Source of the DNA: an uncultured Alphaproteobacteria bacterium
Lineage (GTDB): Bacteria; Pseudomonadota; Alphaproteobacteria; RF32; CAG-239
Length of the DNA stretch: 64,000 nt
Assembly: GCA_944390275.1 (NCBI GenBank)
Contig: CALXPL010000003.1
Coordinates: forward strand, 162,350 to 226,349
Reading direction: 5' to 3'
The first letter of the stretch is position 1. Every line of letters begins with the position of its first letter. The position numbers and the translations under genes were made by a program. Positions 25,044 to 34,389 of this stretch are shown here, in pieces. The notes below the pieces were generated by a model. It ran no database searches. It saw only the letters and a program-made list of their open reading frames with translations, and was not told where the DNA came from.

Positions 25044-26085
25044 ATCCTATTACCTCGGCTACGGCTTTAAAGTGTTCTTGCGGTATCATTTCATCGAGTT
25101 CTACACTCGCAAATAAGGCTCGCGCTAACGGCGGGTTCTCTACTATCGGTATCTCATGTTCTTCGGCTATCTCCCTTATCTTTAAGGCTATGTTGTCTAA
25201 ACCTTTGGCAACAACTATCGGGGCGTCCATCTTGTCCATGTCATATTGTAAAGCTACGGCATAATGCGTCGGGTTCACAATAACAACATCGGCTTTCGGT
25301 ACGTTGTCCATCATGCGGTGGCGCGCTCTCTCGTTGCGGATTTGTCTTATCCTTGATTTGATTAACGGATCTCCTTCCATTTCTTTATATTCATCTTTAA
25401 CTTCTTGTTTGGTCATACGCAATTTTTTTAAGTGAGCGTATTTTTGGTAGGCAAAGTCCGCTATCGCCATGACTAAAACGGCTAGAAGTATTGTAAATAT
25501 TAGCAAAACAACAATCTCGTGTATCAAAACAAGTATTGTTATCGGGTCCATGTCCGGCATTAATTCACTCTTGACTAAATAGGGCTTTAATACCGCTACC
25601 GCTATGTAGCCGACTATGATGATTTTGATTATCCCTTTCAAACTCTCGACTATCTTTTTCATGTTGATAAACTGCGGAAGAGCCGCAAATATGTTTAATT
25701 TGTTCCAATTCGGCAATAGTTTTTGCGGGGCATAAACAAAGCCGGTTTGCATGATGCTGGCCGCTATGCCCAAAACCATGAACAAGGCAAACGGTATTCC
25801 CAATATCTTCATCAAATTCAGAAAATTTTTCCATAGCATGAGTTGAATATGTCCGGAATCAGTCGGAATACTCTCGGGACGTTCAATGTATTGAATGAAT
25901 GAAAGATAAAACCATTTGCCCATCAGCGGAAGAATTAACCAGACAACAAACAACATACCCAAAAGCATGATAAAACTTTTGGCTTCTTGTGATATCGCAA
26001 CGTCGCCTTCTTCTTTGGCTTTCGATATCTTTCGTTCCGACGGTTCTTCGGTTTTCGAGGCTTCGTCGTCGTCTTCGGCTACCAT
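25009..26085 (-). CDS. flhB: Flagellar export protein FlhB
   Basis: FlhB is the substrate-specificity switch of the flagellar export gate. The N-terminal DEASKTEEPSERKISKAKEEG segment (here in parts, SKTEEPSERK) is a family hallmark, followed by four membrane helices, and the cytoplasmic domain contains the autocleavage site NPTH in VVNPTHYAVAL. At 358 residues the length is standard. It is third in a fliQ-fliR-flhB run, with 13 bases separating it from fliR, and overlaps the start of cckA. Confidence 0.96.
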   Translation of the reverse strand: MVAEDDDEASKTEEPSERKISKAKEEGDVAISQEAKSFIMLLGMLFVVWLILPLMGKWFYLSFIQYIERPESIPTDSGHIQLMLWKNFLNLMKILGIPFALFMVLGIAASIMQTGFVYAPQKLLPNWNKLNIFAALPQFINMKKIVESLKGIIKIIIVGYIAVAVLKPYLVKSELMPDMDPITILVLIHEIVVLLIFTILLAVLVMAIADFAYQKYAHLKKLRMTKQEVKDEYKEMEGDPLIKSRIRQIRNERARHRMMDNVPKADVVIVNPTHYAVALQYDMDKMDAPIVVAKGLDNIALKIREIAEEHEIPIVENPPLARALFASVELDEMIPQEHFKAVAEVIGYVMQLKNETPR

Positions 26086-26098
26086 CTTCTTTCCTTAT

Positions 26099-26854
26099 TT
26101 AAGGCACAAACGGCTTTATGCCGCCTTCAAAATATCCCGCAAACCACATTATCATTACCGGTGTCGTTATGAATAACAATCCTAAACCAAGATAAATTTG
26201 CAACGGTAATGACAGAAAAAATATGTTTAATTGCGGCATTAAGCGTGAAATTAATCCCATTCCCGTATAAAAAATTATGGTAAAGGCTATGAACGGTGAG
26301 GATAGTTGAAATCCCATCTTAAAACTTTTTCCTATCGTTTGTGAAAAAAGTTTTGCCGTGTCCCCATACATTATCCCTTCTGTCGGCGGAAAAATACGAT
26401 AACTCCCCATAACCGCTTCTATCATCTGATGATGAATGTCTAATACAAAGATTACCGTTATTGCGGTGATGCTTAAAAAACTCTCTAAAACTATCGACTG
26501 ATTTTGCGAAGTCGGGTCAAATAATGTCGCATTCGAAAAGCCTATCGCTTGTCCCGCAAAATTTCCCGCCAGATTTAAGGCAAAATAATAAAACTGCATT
26601 AATAATCCCATGATTAAGCCTATGGTGATTTCGTGAAAACCTAATTCCAATTTTTCTAAAAATATCTGTGGTTCCGGTGGATAATATTCTTGCAAAACAG
26701 GATAGAGAATGAAACTTATACCCAAAGCAATGTATAGCCTTATGCGCGGATTGACATAACTGCTCGTAAAACCCGGCATGACCATTATTGCCGTGCCGAA
26801 CCTTAAAAAGACCATGACATAGGTATAAAATTCTAATTTTAACAGCTCTTGCAT
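26099..26854 (-). CDS. fliR: Flagellar export gate protein FliR
   Basis: FliR is a membrane component of the type III export gate, forming a helical assembly with FliP and FliQ. The 251-residue protein is almost entirely hydrophobic, with family-like segments YVMVFLRFGTAIMVMPGF near the N-terminus and GQAIGFSNATLFDPTSQNQ in the middle. It sits between fliQ (20 bases upstream) and flhB, the usual gene order. Confidence 0.94.
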   Translation of the reverse strand: MQELLKLEFYTYVMVFLRFGTAIMVMPGFTSSYVNPRIRLYIALGISFILYPVLQEYYPPEPQIFLEKLELGFHEITIGLIMGLLMQFYYFALNLAGNFAGQAIGFSNATLFDPTSQNQSIVLESFLSITAITVIFVLDIHHQMIEAVMGSYRIFPPTEGIMYGDTAKLFSQTIGKSFKMGFQLSSPFIAFTIIFYTGMGLISRLMPQLNIFFLSLPLQIYLGLGLLFITTPVMIMWFAGYFEGGIKPFVP

Positions 26855-26874
26855 CTTCCGCTTATTATCCTTTG

Positions 26875-27141
26875 TTAACTGCCGCTGATAATCTTATCAA
26901 ACAGCGTTTCCGACAATATTCTCATTTGGTTTAGCATAAACGGAAATAATAAAATTATGGCTATGAATACTCCCAGTATCTTCGGGACAAAGGCTAAGGT
27001 CATTTCTTGTATTTGCGTTAAAGCCTGAAATATACCGATTATCAGACCGATAAACAAGGCAACAAGCAATATCGGACTAACTACTTTTATTAAGGTAAAT
27101 ATCGCTTCTCGCGCGATTTCCAAAACTTCGACTTCGTTCAT
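26875..27141 (-). CDS. fliQ: Flagellar export gate protein FliQ
   Basis: This 88-residue, two-helix membrane protein has the family pattern in its loop (IFQALTQIQEMTLAFVPK). FliQ joins FliP and FliR in the export gate. It is the first flagellar gene of the run and follows the GH114-like gene by 15 bases, so transcription may begin further upstream. Confidence 0.94.
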   Translation of the reverse strand: MNEVEVLEIAREAIFTLIKVVSPILLVALFIGLIIGIFQALTQIQEMTLAFVPKILGVFIAIILLFPFMLNQMRILSETLFDKIISGS

Positions 27142-27156
27142 TGCTTGCTCCTTTTC

Positions 27157-28275
27157 TTATTCTAAAGGTGTCAGTTTTTCAAAATAACGGTAGTTATTTA
27201 CTCCGGTCATGAAAACACCGTCGTAGTTGGTCATGATGATGCTCTTAAAGTGTTCCGCCATTATCTTTTGCCAATCGCGGTGCCAATATTCCGTGATTAT
27301 CCCATTCTCGTTGGCAAAGGATAATCTTCTCAACCAACTCGGCTTGCCGATTTCCCATTCATCCTGCCAATAATAGGCTCCGCTGGTGGCTTCCGAGATG
27401 TTTTGTTCCGCTAAAATTAAACGTCGGGCTCCGTTCTTCTTATATTTCATCGCGTTGACTTCTTCTGCCGTAAACGGAACTTTATCATGAAATAACGGAT
27501 TGACAATCAGAATATCGTAGTTGGAATTTCGTATCTCTTCCAACATTTCCGCTTTGCTCTTGTAGCCTTTATCTTCTAATAATAATGAGAAATTTTCCGC
27601 TTCATCGACTTTGAAAATGTTGCGTGCGTTCTCGTTGATTATCGGTTGTTTGGCTAAGTGGCGAAAGGCTTGATCGGGATGGATGAAACCGTAAAACAAC
27701 AGTTTATCTTTTACCGAAAGTTCTGCCGCTTTTCCGTATGACGCTAAGTTTGGGCAATGGCTGATGGCTAGAAAACTCAAGCCCGTTTCTTGTAATTCTT
27801 TATCTAATTTTCGCGGGGTGCAATACAAATCATTATATGCTACCGCGTTTATGTGTTTGCGAAATGCCGCCGCGCGTGTCCCCGGATTATAAGGACTGGT
27901 AATGCCCATTTGTTTCAGACTTGCCAAAAAACTCGGGTCGGAGGTGTTTATGCCTTGCGCTCGCGCCCTCTCGTATCCTTCAAGATGATATTCCCACAGG
28001 CTTTTGCTCAGCAAATCGCCTCCTTCGTGCAAGATGATTTGAAAGTTGGGGTTGAAGTCGCGAGCATAGTCGGAAAGCATACTAATATTGTTACGCATTA
28101 AATCGCGATAATTTAATATCGTTTCCGGTGCAACCTCCATGTCCAATATTTTTTCTTCCTGCGTTAGCGGATGTGGTTCCGTAAAACCATATAAACCAGC
28201 CAAAGCACTGACCGAATATGTCAGTGCCGTGCTGATTAAAATGCTTAACAGAATGTGTCTTTTACGTGTTGACAT
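27157..28275 (-). CDS. Secreted GH114/TM1410-like protein
   Basis: An N-terminal signal peptide (LSILISTALTYSVSALA) precedes a TIM-barrel-type domain resembling the TM1410 and endo-alpha-1,4-polygalactosaminidase (GH114) group. Supporting segments are YARDFNPNFQIILHEGG, YDILIVNPLFHD, GARRLILAEQNISEA, the Trp-rich YYWQDEWEIGKPSWL and TNYDGVFMTGVNNY at the end. Such enzymes act on galactosamine-rich polysaccharide; a carbohydrate substrate is plausible given the overlapping pgm gene and nearby nagAB, but catalytic residues were not confirmed. Its start overlaps the last 14 bases of pgm, indicating an operon. Confidence 0.65.
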   Translation of the reverse strand: MSTRKRHILLSILISTALTYSVSALAGLYGFTEPHPLTQEEKILDMEVAPETILNYRDLMRNNISMLSDYARDFNPNFQIILHEGGDLLSKSLWEYHLEGYERARAQGINTSDPSFLASLKQMGITSPYNPGTRAAAFRKHINAVAYNDLYCTPRKLDKELQETGLSFLAISHCPNLASYGKAAELSVKDKLLFYGFIHPDQAFRHLAKQPIINENARNIFKVDEAENFSLLLEDKGYKSKAEMLEEIRNSNYDILIVNPLFHDKVPFTAEEVNAMKYKKNGARRLILAEQNISEATSGAYYWQDEWEIGKPSWLRRLSFANENGIITEYWHRDWQKIMAEHFKSIIMTNYDGVFMTGVNNYRYFEKLTPLE

Positions 28276-29881
28276 CGGCTTTGGTTTTTCCCGTCCTCTT
28301 TTGTATTTCGGCGATATCCATGGCGATTTTCAGCAAATCACTGACCATCTCATAGGTGTCTTTGTCTAAGTTCTTATATTCCGGACGTTCCAGATAAACA
28401 CGCAACGTGGCTCCGCTTGAACCCGTACCCGATAAGCGGTAGGTTATTTTGGATTGATTGCTGAAATCTACGACTAAGCCGTTTTTGGTAACGCTGCCAT
28501 CTACCGGATCGTTATAAACAAACGGTGCGGCTTGGGAAACTTTGTAGGCTCCGTATTCTTTGCCGGTAAGACTTGGTAATTTTGCTTCCAAATCTTTCAT
28601 TAATTTATCCGCAACTTCCGTATCTAAACCCTCAAAGTCAAAGCGCATATAATAACTGCGACCATATTTTTTCCAGTTTTCTCTCGTGATTTCTTCAACA
28701 CTCTTGCCAGTAGCCGCAATTATGCTTAACCAGAAAAGAATGGCCCAGATACCGTCTTTTTCTCTGATGTGTGATGAACCGGAACCGAAACTTTCTTCGC
28801 CGCAAAGAGTTATTCTCTTCGAATCCATCAAATTTACAAAATATTTCCATCCTGTCGGAACAACATAGCAGGGGAGGTTGTTCTTTTCCGCAACACGGCA
28901 TACCGCTGTGGAGGTTGCCGCTGATTTGGCTACTCCGTAAATGCCGTTCTTATAAGCCGGAATTAAGTGATAATTATCGGCTAAAATGGCTAAGCTGTCG
29001 CTTGGGGTTACGAAAAATTTGCGTCCCAATATCATGTTTCTGTCGCCGTCTCCGTCATTGGCTCCCGCAAAGTCCGTAGCTTCATCCGAATACATGAAAT
29101 CAACCAGATGTTTGGCATAAATTAAATTCGGGTCCGGATGCAAACCGCCAAAATCGGGAAGAGGAACCGCATGTGTGACCGTGCCTTTGCCCGCTCCCAA
29201 TATCTCTTCAAATATTCTTATCGCATAGGGGCCGGTGACGGCGTTCATAGCATCAAATCTCATTGTGAAGCCCGATTTGAACAACTTCTTTAAGGCTTCA
29301 AAATCAAAAATGCTTTCCATCATCTCAACATAGTCTTTGACCGAATCGATAATCTCTATTTCCATGTCGCCAAGTTTGGTGGTGCGAATTTTTGACAAGT
29401 CAATGTCTTCACTTTCAAAGATTTTATATTCGCTTATTTTCTTGGTGTTTTCGTAGATTTTATCGCTGACAGAGGTCGGAACTTGTCCTCCCGTTTCATT
29501 TGCATATTTAATTCCAAAGTCGCCGTTCTCTCCTCCGGGGTTGTGCGATGCCGATAATATGAAACCTCCGTTGGTGTGGTTCTTTAGCATGACGTGTGAG
29601 CCGGCCGGTGTCGATAAAAATCCGTTCTGTCCGACGATTAATTTTTTTACACCGTTGGCCGCGGCCATCTTAATAAGTTTTTGTATGGCGATTTTATTAA
29701 AATAGCGACCATCTCCTCCGACAACAAAAACTTTGCCGCTCATGTCGCCGATGGTGTTAAATATACTTTGAATGAAATTCTCAAAGTAGTTCGGCTGCAT
29801 CATAACTTTGGTCTTTTTGCGTAAACCGCCGGTGCCCATCTTTTGGTCTGTATAAGCGGTTGTTTTTTTTGTCTGTATCAT
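28262..29881 (-). CDS. pgm: Phosphoglucomutase (alpha-D-glucose phosphate-specific)
   Basis: The enzyme interconverts glucose-1-phosphate and glucose-6-phosphate. The phosphoserine loop is SASHNPGG, the metal-binding loop is GANDGDGDRNMILG (DGDGDR), the sugar-binding loop is CGEESFGSGS, and the phosphate-binding region near the C-terminus reads RLSGTGSSGATLRVY. It belongs to the eukaryote-like PGM1 subgroup (about 540 residues) rather than the short PGM/PMM type. It precedes and overlaps the GH114-like gene. Confidence 0.95.
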   Translation of the reverse strand: MIQTKKTTAYTDQKMGTGGLRKKTKVMMQPNYFENFIQSIFNTIGDMSGKVFVVGGDGRYFNKIAIQKLIKMAAANGVKKLIVGQNGFLSTPAGSHVMLKNHTNGGFILSASHNPGGENGDFGIKYANETGGQVPTSVSDKIYENTKKISEYKIFESEDIDLSKIRTTKLGDMEIEIIDSVKDYVEMMESIFDFEALKKLFKSGFTMRFDAMNAVTGPYAIRIFEEILGAGKGTVTHAVPLPDFGGLHPDPNLIYAKHLVDFMYSDEATDFAGANDGDGDRNMILGRKFFVTPSDSLAILADNYHLIPAYKNGIYGVAKSAATSTAVCRVAEKNNLPCYVVPTGWKYFVNLMDSKRITLCGEESFGSGSSHIREKDGIWAILFWLSIIAATGKSVEEITRENWKKYGRSYYMRFDFEGLDTEVADKLMKDLEAKLPSLTGKEYGAYKVSQAAPFVYNDPVDGSVTKNGLVVDFSNQSKITYRLSGTGSSGATLRVYLERPEYKNLDKDTYEMVSDLLKIAMDIAEIQKRTGKTKADVNT

Positions 29882-30001
29882 CGCTTGTTCCTTTGTTGTT
29901 TTTTATGTCTTTTACGTTATCACTCTCGTTTGGAAACTCAAGCCCTAATCTTCCTTTATGGGGAAAACATTTTCTCTTAAACTCTTGTTTCCGTTCAAAT
30001 T

Positions 30002-30793
30002 TTATAGAGTGCGATTTTCTATCTCTTTGAAATATTTGATGGTTTCCGGCCGCATTTCTTTGGTGGCGGCATCATCACATACGATAAGAGCGTGTTGGTG
30101 CATTTGCAAAATGCTTATCGGCCACATTTGGCTGATGCCGCCTTCAACGGCTTGATGTATCGCTTGCGCTTTGTTTTCTCCGTTGGCAATTATCATGACT
30201 TCTTCCGCATCCATGATGGTACCGACACCAACGGTCAAGGCTGTTTTCGGAACTTGATTGATGTCATTGTTGAAAAAACGTGCGTTCGATTTTATGGTGT
30301 CCATGGTTAAGGTCTTGACCCTCGTTCGCGAACTCAAGGATGACCCCGGTTCGTTGAAGGCTATGTGTCCATCCGTTCCTACTCCGCCGATAAATAAATG
30401 AATTTTACCGTAACTCTTTATCTTTTCTTCATATTCATGACATTCTTTTTCATAATCCTTTGTCATGCCGTTTAAAAGATTAATGTTTTTGGCTTGAATG
30501 TCGATGTGTTTGAAAAAACTTTCCTGCATGAAGTAGTGATAACTTTCATGGTGAGCCGGCGGTAAGCCGATGTATTCATCCATGTTGAATGTTACCACGT
30601 GCTTAAAGGAAACTTTGCCGGATTGGCATTGATTTATTAATTCTTTGTACATTCCTAACGGCGATGAACCCGTCGGCAAGCCTAAAACAAACGGTTTGTT
30701 TTCCGTTGGGCGAAAACGATTTATTTTGTAGGAAACATAGTCGGCTGCCCATTTCGAGCAGCGTTCATAATCCGGATGAATAATCACTCTCAT
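30002..30793 (-). CDS. nagB: Glucosamine-6-phosphate deaminase
   Basis: NagB converts glucosamine-6-phosphate to fructose-6-phosphate and ammonia. Diagnostic motifs are [23 protein letters not shown] with the catalytic Asp, [18 protein letters not shown], and [16 protein letters not shown]. At 263 residues it is standard. Its ATG overlaps the nagA stop (ATGA), so the two catabolic steps are translationally coupled. Confidence 0.97.
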   Translation of the reverse strand: MRVIIHPDYERCSKWAADYVSYKINRFRPTENKPFVLGLPTGSSPLGMYKELINQCQSGKVSFKHVVTFNMDEYIGLPPAHHESYHYFMQESFFKHIDIQAKNINLLNGMTKDYEKECHEYEEKIKSYGKIHLFIGGVGTDGHIAFNEPGSSLSSRTRVKTLTMDTIKSNARFFNNDINQVPKTALTVGVGTIMDAEEVMIIANGENKAQAIHQAVEGGISQMWPISILQMHQHALIVCDDAATKEMRPETIKYFKEIENRTL

Positions 30794-31965
30794 AGCTTTT
30801 TTCCTTTATAATACATAACACCTTGTATAATGGTGTAGAGGTTGTTGAAATGTTTGTCAAAAACGGTTATGTCCGCATCATAGCCGGGGGCTATCAAGCC
30901 TAAATGTTCTTGTTTCATGATGCGTGCCGGATTGGCTGAGGCCATTTGTATGGCTTGTTCCAAGGTTAAGCCGAAAGATACCAGATTTTTTACTCCTTTA
31001 AGCATGGTCATGGCTGAACCGGCTATTACGTTATCGCTCTTGCGGTAGAAACATTCGTCTAAATAAACTTCTTCCTCATTGGCATAAAGCGGGGTTTTCT
31101 TTTGTTCGGTCGGTTTAAGCGAATCGGTTACCAATACCAAACGGTCTATCGGTTTGCAGCGCAACAAAAATTTGATAATGTTCGGATTTATATGTATGCC
31201 ATCCGCGATGATTTCGCAAGAGATTTCCGGATGAATAAATACCGCTCCGACGGCTCCGGGGTCGCGGTGGTGCATACGGCTCATGGCGTTGAACAAGTGG
31301 GTTACATGCATAATTCTTGCTTGCATGCCTTCAACCATTTGTTCGTATGTAGCGTTTGTGTGTCCGGCTTGTAAGACAATGCCTTTGCTGATGGCGTTTA
31401 AGGCTAATTCTCTCATGTGTTTTAATTCCGGAGCAACCGTCATGTTTATGATTTTGCCTTCCGAGGCTTCCCAAAGCTCTTCCATTAAATCTATATCTAC
31501 GGGACTTAATGATTCCGGGGTTTGTACTCCTAATCTTTCCGGTGATATAAACGGTCCTTCCAGATGTATTCCTAATATGCGGGCGCCTTTCTCCTTACCC
31601 ATTGCTTCAACGACGGCTCTTATCCCTTTGATTAATTCTGCTTTCGGGGCGGAATATAGCGTCGGTATGAAGGAGGTTACTCCGTAATGAACCAATTTTT
31701 CGGACATCTTGAGTATGGAATTGGTGCTTAAATCGTCCGTACCATAGCCGCCGATACCATGAATGTGTGTATCAATAAAACCGGGGGAAACATAGGCTCC
31801 TTGCAAATCTATAAATTCAACATCAGGCTTAAACTGTTTTTGTTGAAAGCGTTTTTCATTAAAAACATCGATGATTTTGTGTTCTTTTATCATGACTGCG
31901 CAATTTTTCATTGCCGCATAGCCGTTTAGAACCGTTGCATTATGAAGGCATATTTCTTTCGTCAT
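30790..31965 (-). CDS. nagA: N-acetylglucosamine-6-phosphate deacetylase
   Basis: NagA removes acetate from GlcNAc-6-phosphate, feeding NagB. The amidohydrolase metal motif appears as DTHIHG, followed by [32 protein letters not shown] and the LVTDSL aspartate. At 391 residues it is standard. It is the first gene of nagA-nagB and is divergent from the peptidase gene at 32062; no transporter or NagC-like repressor lies next to it. Confidence 0.95.
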   Translation of the reverse strand: MTKEICLHNATVLNGYAAMKNCAVMIKEHKIIDVFNEKRFQQKQFKPDVEFIDLQGAYVSPGFIDTHIHGIGGYGTDDLSTNSILKMSEKLVHYGVTSFIPTLYSAPKAELIKGIRAVVEAMGKEKGARILGIHLEGPFISPERLGVQTPESLSPVDIDLMEELWEASEGKIINMTVAPELKHMRELALNAISKGIVLQAGHTNATYEQMVEGMQARIMHVTHLFNAMSRMHHRDPGAVGAVFIHPEISCEIIADGIHINPNIIKFLLRCKPIDRLVLVTDSLKPTEQKKTPLYANEEEVYLDECFYRKSDNVIAGSAMTMLKGVKNLVSFGLTLEQAIQMASANPARIMKQEHLGLIAPGYDADITVFDKHFNNLYTIIQGVMYYKGKKL

Positions 31966-32061
31966 GGCTTTTTTCCTGTTGCGAATCTTTTCCTTTGTCT
32001 TATATTAATTTAAGCCTTTATGCTTTGCAACGAATATTCTTTTTATAGGGAAGGTTTTTCT

Positions 32062-33003
32062 ATGTTTTTTTCTCGCTTCTTTAAACCTTTTTTTAACCTC
32101 TTTTCTTTACGCGCTTTCCGAATCGGTTATTTGAAAGTTTCGGCCGTTCACAAAATTTTTTATCGCGTTTATGGAAACCCTAAAGGAAAAACCGTTATTT
32201 GTTTTCACGGCGGACCGGGGTATTGGAGTAATCTTAAAACCGCTAAAAATTTTAATTTGAAAAAATATAAAGTTATTCTCTTTGACCAACGCGGTTGCGG
32301 TAAATCTCTGCCTCTCGGAGAAATGAATGATAACACGACACAAGACCTTGTGGAAGATGCCGCTAAGCTTTTAGACTTTCTCAAAATCGATGAAAAAGTC
32401 ATTGTTTTCGGAAGTTCTTGGGGCTCAACTTTGGCTCTGCTTTTTGCCGAAACTTTTCCGCAACGCGTAGAACGTCTTATCTTGTCTAAAGTCTTCTTGG
32501 CTAATCATGATAATCGGACTTGGGAACTTGAGAATTCCGCACTCTTTTATCCCGATATCTTTGAGAAAATCGCACAACCGGCTCAGAATGCCAAATTCCT
32601 TCCCGCTTATTATGCCTCTCTTATCAATTCTGAAGATTTGCAAAAGAAAATTGATGCCGTTAATCTCTATGGTTCTTTTGAAAATGTTCTCGGTTCTTTG
32701 AATCCAAAACTCGGTTATCCTCTGGTGGATGAAACTTTGCTTAACTCTTCTAAAATTATGATGAATTATGCTGCAAACCGCTTCTTTCTCAAAGATAATC
32801 AAATTTTAGATAATGTTGCCAAGATTCAACATATTCCGACCTTAATCGTGCATAATCGTCTTGATTTTGTTTGTCCGCTTAAGGGAGCTTTTGACCTTCA
32901 TAAGGCTTTGCCTCTTTCTCATCTTGTTATTGTTCCCGAACGTGGGCACGGCGGTCCCCTTATTTCGCAATGCCTGAAGAAGGAAATCGCAGAAATTTTG
33001 TGA
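32062..33003 (+). CDS. pip: Proline iminopeptidase-like alpha/beta hydrolase (S33)
   Basis: The oxyanion motif HGGPGYWSN and the nucleophile elbow GSSWGSTLALL are those of proline iminopeptidases, which remove N-terminal proline from peptides. DQRGCGKS follows the HGGPG strand as usual, and a His near the end (PERGHGG) completes the triad. I use the ATG at 32062 behind GGGAAGG; this gives 313 residues. The N-terminus contains a Phe-rich segment (FFSRFFKPFFNLF) that could be a membrane-associating helix. Confidence 0.85.
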   Translation: MFFSRFFKPFFNLFSLRAFRIGYLKVSAVHKIFYRVYGNPKGKTVICFHGGPGYWSNLKTAKNFNLKKYKVILFDQRGCGKSLPLGEMNDNTTQDLVEDAAKLLDFLKIDEKVIVFGSSWGSTLALLFAETFPQRVERLILSKVFLANHDNRTWELENSALFYPDIFEKIAQPAQNAKFLPAYYASLINSEDLQKKIDAVNLYGSFENVLGSLNPKLGYPLVDETLLNSSKIMMNYAANRFFLKDNQILDNVAKIQHIPTLIVHNRLDFVCPLKGAFDLHKALPLSHLVIVPERGHGGPLISQCLKKEIAEIL

Positions 33004-33047
33004 TTAATTGTTGAAAACTCTTCCTTCCTCTGGATTATCTCTCTCTC

Positions 33048-33077
33048 TTGTGGTAACTTCTTTATCGAAGTTATAAT
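33048..33077 (+). promoter_or_regulatory. Promoter with embedded dyad upstream of the pseudo-SNF2/IbrA/IbrB cassette
   Basis: A perfect -10 hexamer TATAAT at 33072-33077 and a weak TTGTGG at 33048-33053 are spaced by 18 bases. The spacer holds an inverted repeat, TAACTTC (33054-33060) and GAAGTTA (33067-33073) around six bases. A dyad exactly between -35 and -10 is where a repressor operator would sit. The start codon is 60 bases downstream. Confidence 0.45.
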
Positions 33078-33136
33078 TGTGGATGATATTAGGTGTTTGT
33101 TGTGTAGACGTGTGAAATACAACGAAAGATTACGCT

Positions 33137-34387
33137 ATGGAAAATATTTATGGCGGACTATCGGCATCTGAAAAACTTACTCGTGATAAATCGGGTGCGC
33201 TCTTCTTAAAGATGAATTCTCGGAAAATTCAACTCGCTTTTCAACTCATTCATTCTAAACTTAATGAAGTCGATTTTGTGGTTTGGATTGCTCCGAATGC
33301 TTGTCTCTCCTCTTTGAAATATCGTGCGGATATTAATAATTTTGCTCAAACGGCTTTGCCTAAGCTAAAGAGCTTTTCCGTCGAGTGCTTGTCCCTCTCA
33401 GATGTGCGTTATTTGCAACTCTATAATTTGGCTGATTCTTTTCGCGTCTTTTGTGTGGTCGATGATAGCTTAACTATCAAAAATACTGAAGCCGGAAGAA
33501 CTCGCAGACTCTTGGCTATTGCTCCTAAATTTAAGTATCGCCTTATCTTAAGCAGTATGCCCTTAACTCAAGGCCTTATTGATTTGTATTCTCAAATCAA
33601 ATTTATGAACCCAAGTCTGCTTAACCTTTCCGAAACACAATTCTGTCATAAGTTCTTGCCTTATTATATTGACGAATTTCAAACCGTTAAACGATGGTCA
33701 ACCCCTGAAAATGAACGTATCTTAATTGAAAAAATGAGACCCTATATTTATGATAGTGATTTCGATTTTAATTATCGTATCAAAAAATATGATGTCTTTT
33801 TTACTTTATCAAAAAATGAAGTGAAAATTTATTCCGATGAAAAAGATAATTTCTTAAAACGTCATTATCGCGTGCCCTTTATGGAGGTCGTTCATAAATT
33901 CCAACGTATCTATACTTTGTGCCAAAGCAAAATTGATGGGCTGTTCGAAATCCTCTCCGAAATCAGACTCCGTAAAGAAAAAGTTGTCGTCTTCGTGAAA
34001 TTCTTGGATGAAATCGATTTCTTTCGTGATTGCGGCTGGTTCGATTGGGACAATTTTGCCGTCTTAACAGGAAAAACTAATAAACGTAAAGTGATGCAGC
34101 TCTTTGAGCATAATGTGGATGTTCTCTTTAGTTCTTATGGCGTCGATAGCTTTGGTCAGTGGATTAAATTGTGCCATAATGTTATCTTTTTTTCTCAGAC
34201 TTTTGATTATCGGTTGAAAGTTAAAATGGTGCATGATATTGATTATATAAATGCTAAAGGCGAAATCAACATCTATGATTTTTGGGTGAATACGGGACTC
34301 GATGAAATGATACGGAAAAATTTGTTGATGAAACATGATGTGTTGACTAATGTGTGTAATGTTATTACTAATGAGGGAGTTTTATAA
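33137..34387 (+). CDS. SNF2-helicase-like protein with degenerate ATPase motifs
   Basis: The two RecA-like lobes of an SNF2 helicase can be traced. In lobe 1 FVVWIAPNACLSSLKYR matches motif Ia, VVDDSLTIKN (residues 107-116) motif II with its IKN-x-x-A extension, and YRLILSSMPLTQGLIDLYS motif III. In lobe 2 KVVVFVKFLDEIDFF (about 283-297) matches motif IV and HDIDYINAKGEINIYDF (about 365-381) the motif VI region. The catalytic residues are missing: the Walker A position reads MNSRK instead of GLGKT, DEAH is DDSL, and the arginine fingers of RAHRIGQ are replaced. It therefore looks like a non-hydrolysing SNF2 relative. It ends two bases before the IbrA-like gene. Confidence 0.6.
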   Translation: MENIYGGLSASEKLTRDKSGALFLKMNSRKIQLAFQLIHSKLNEVDFVVWIAPNACLSSLKYRADINNFAQTALPKLKSFSVECLSLSDVRYLQLYNLADSFRVFCVVDDSLTIKNTEAGRTRRLLAIAPKFKYRLILSSMPLTQGLIDLYSQIKFMNPSLLNLSETQFCHKFLPYYIDEFQTVKRWSTPENERILIEKMRPYIYDSDFDFNYRIKKYDVFFTLSKNEVKIYSDEKDNFLKRHYRVPFMEVVHKFQRIYTLCQSKIDGLFEILSEIRLRKEKVVVFVKFLDEIDFFRDCGWFDWDNFAVLTGKTNKRKVMQLFEHNVDVLFSSYGVDSFGQWIKLCHNVIFFSQTFDYRLKVKMVHDIDYINAKGEINIYDFWVNTGLDEMIRKNLLMKHDVLTNVCNVITNEGVL

Positions 34388-34389
34388 TT

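Noticed and set aside
33054..33073. Dyad resembling loxP arms (AACTTC..GAAGTT)
   Set aside because: The arms are 7 bp instead of 13, the spacer is 6 bp and there is no recombinase gene nearby; it is better read as an operator.
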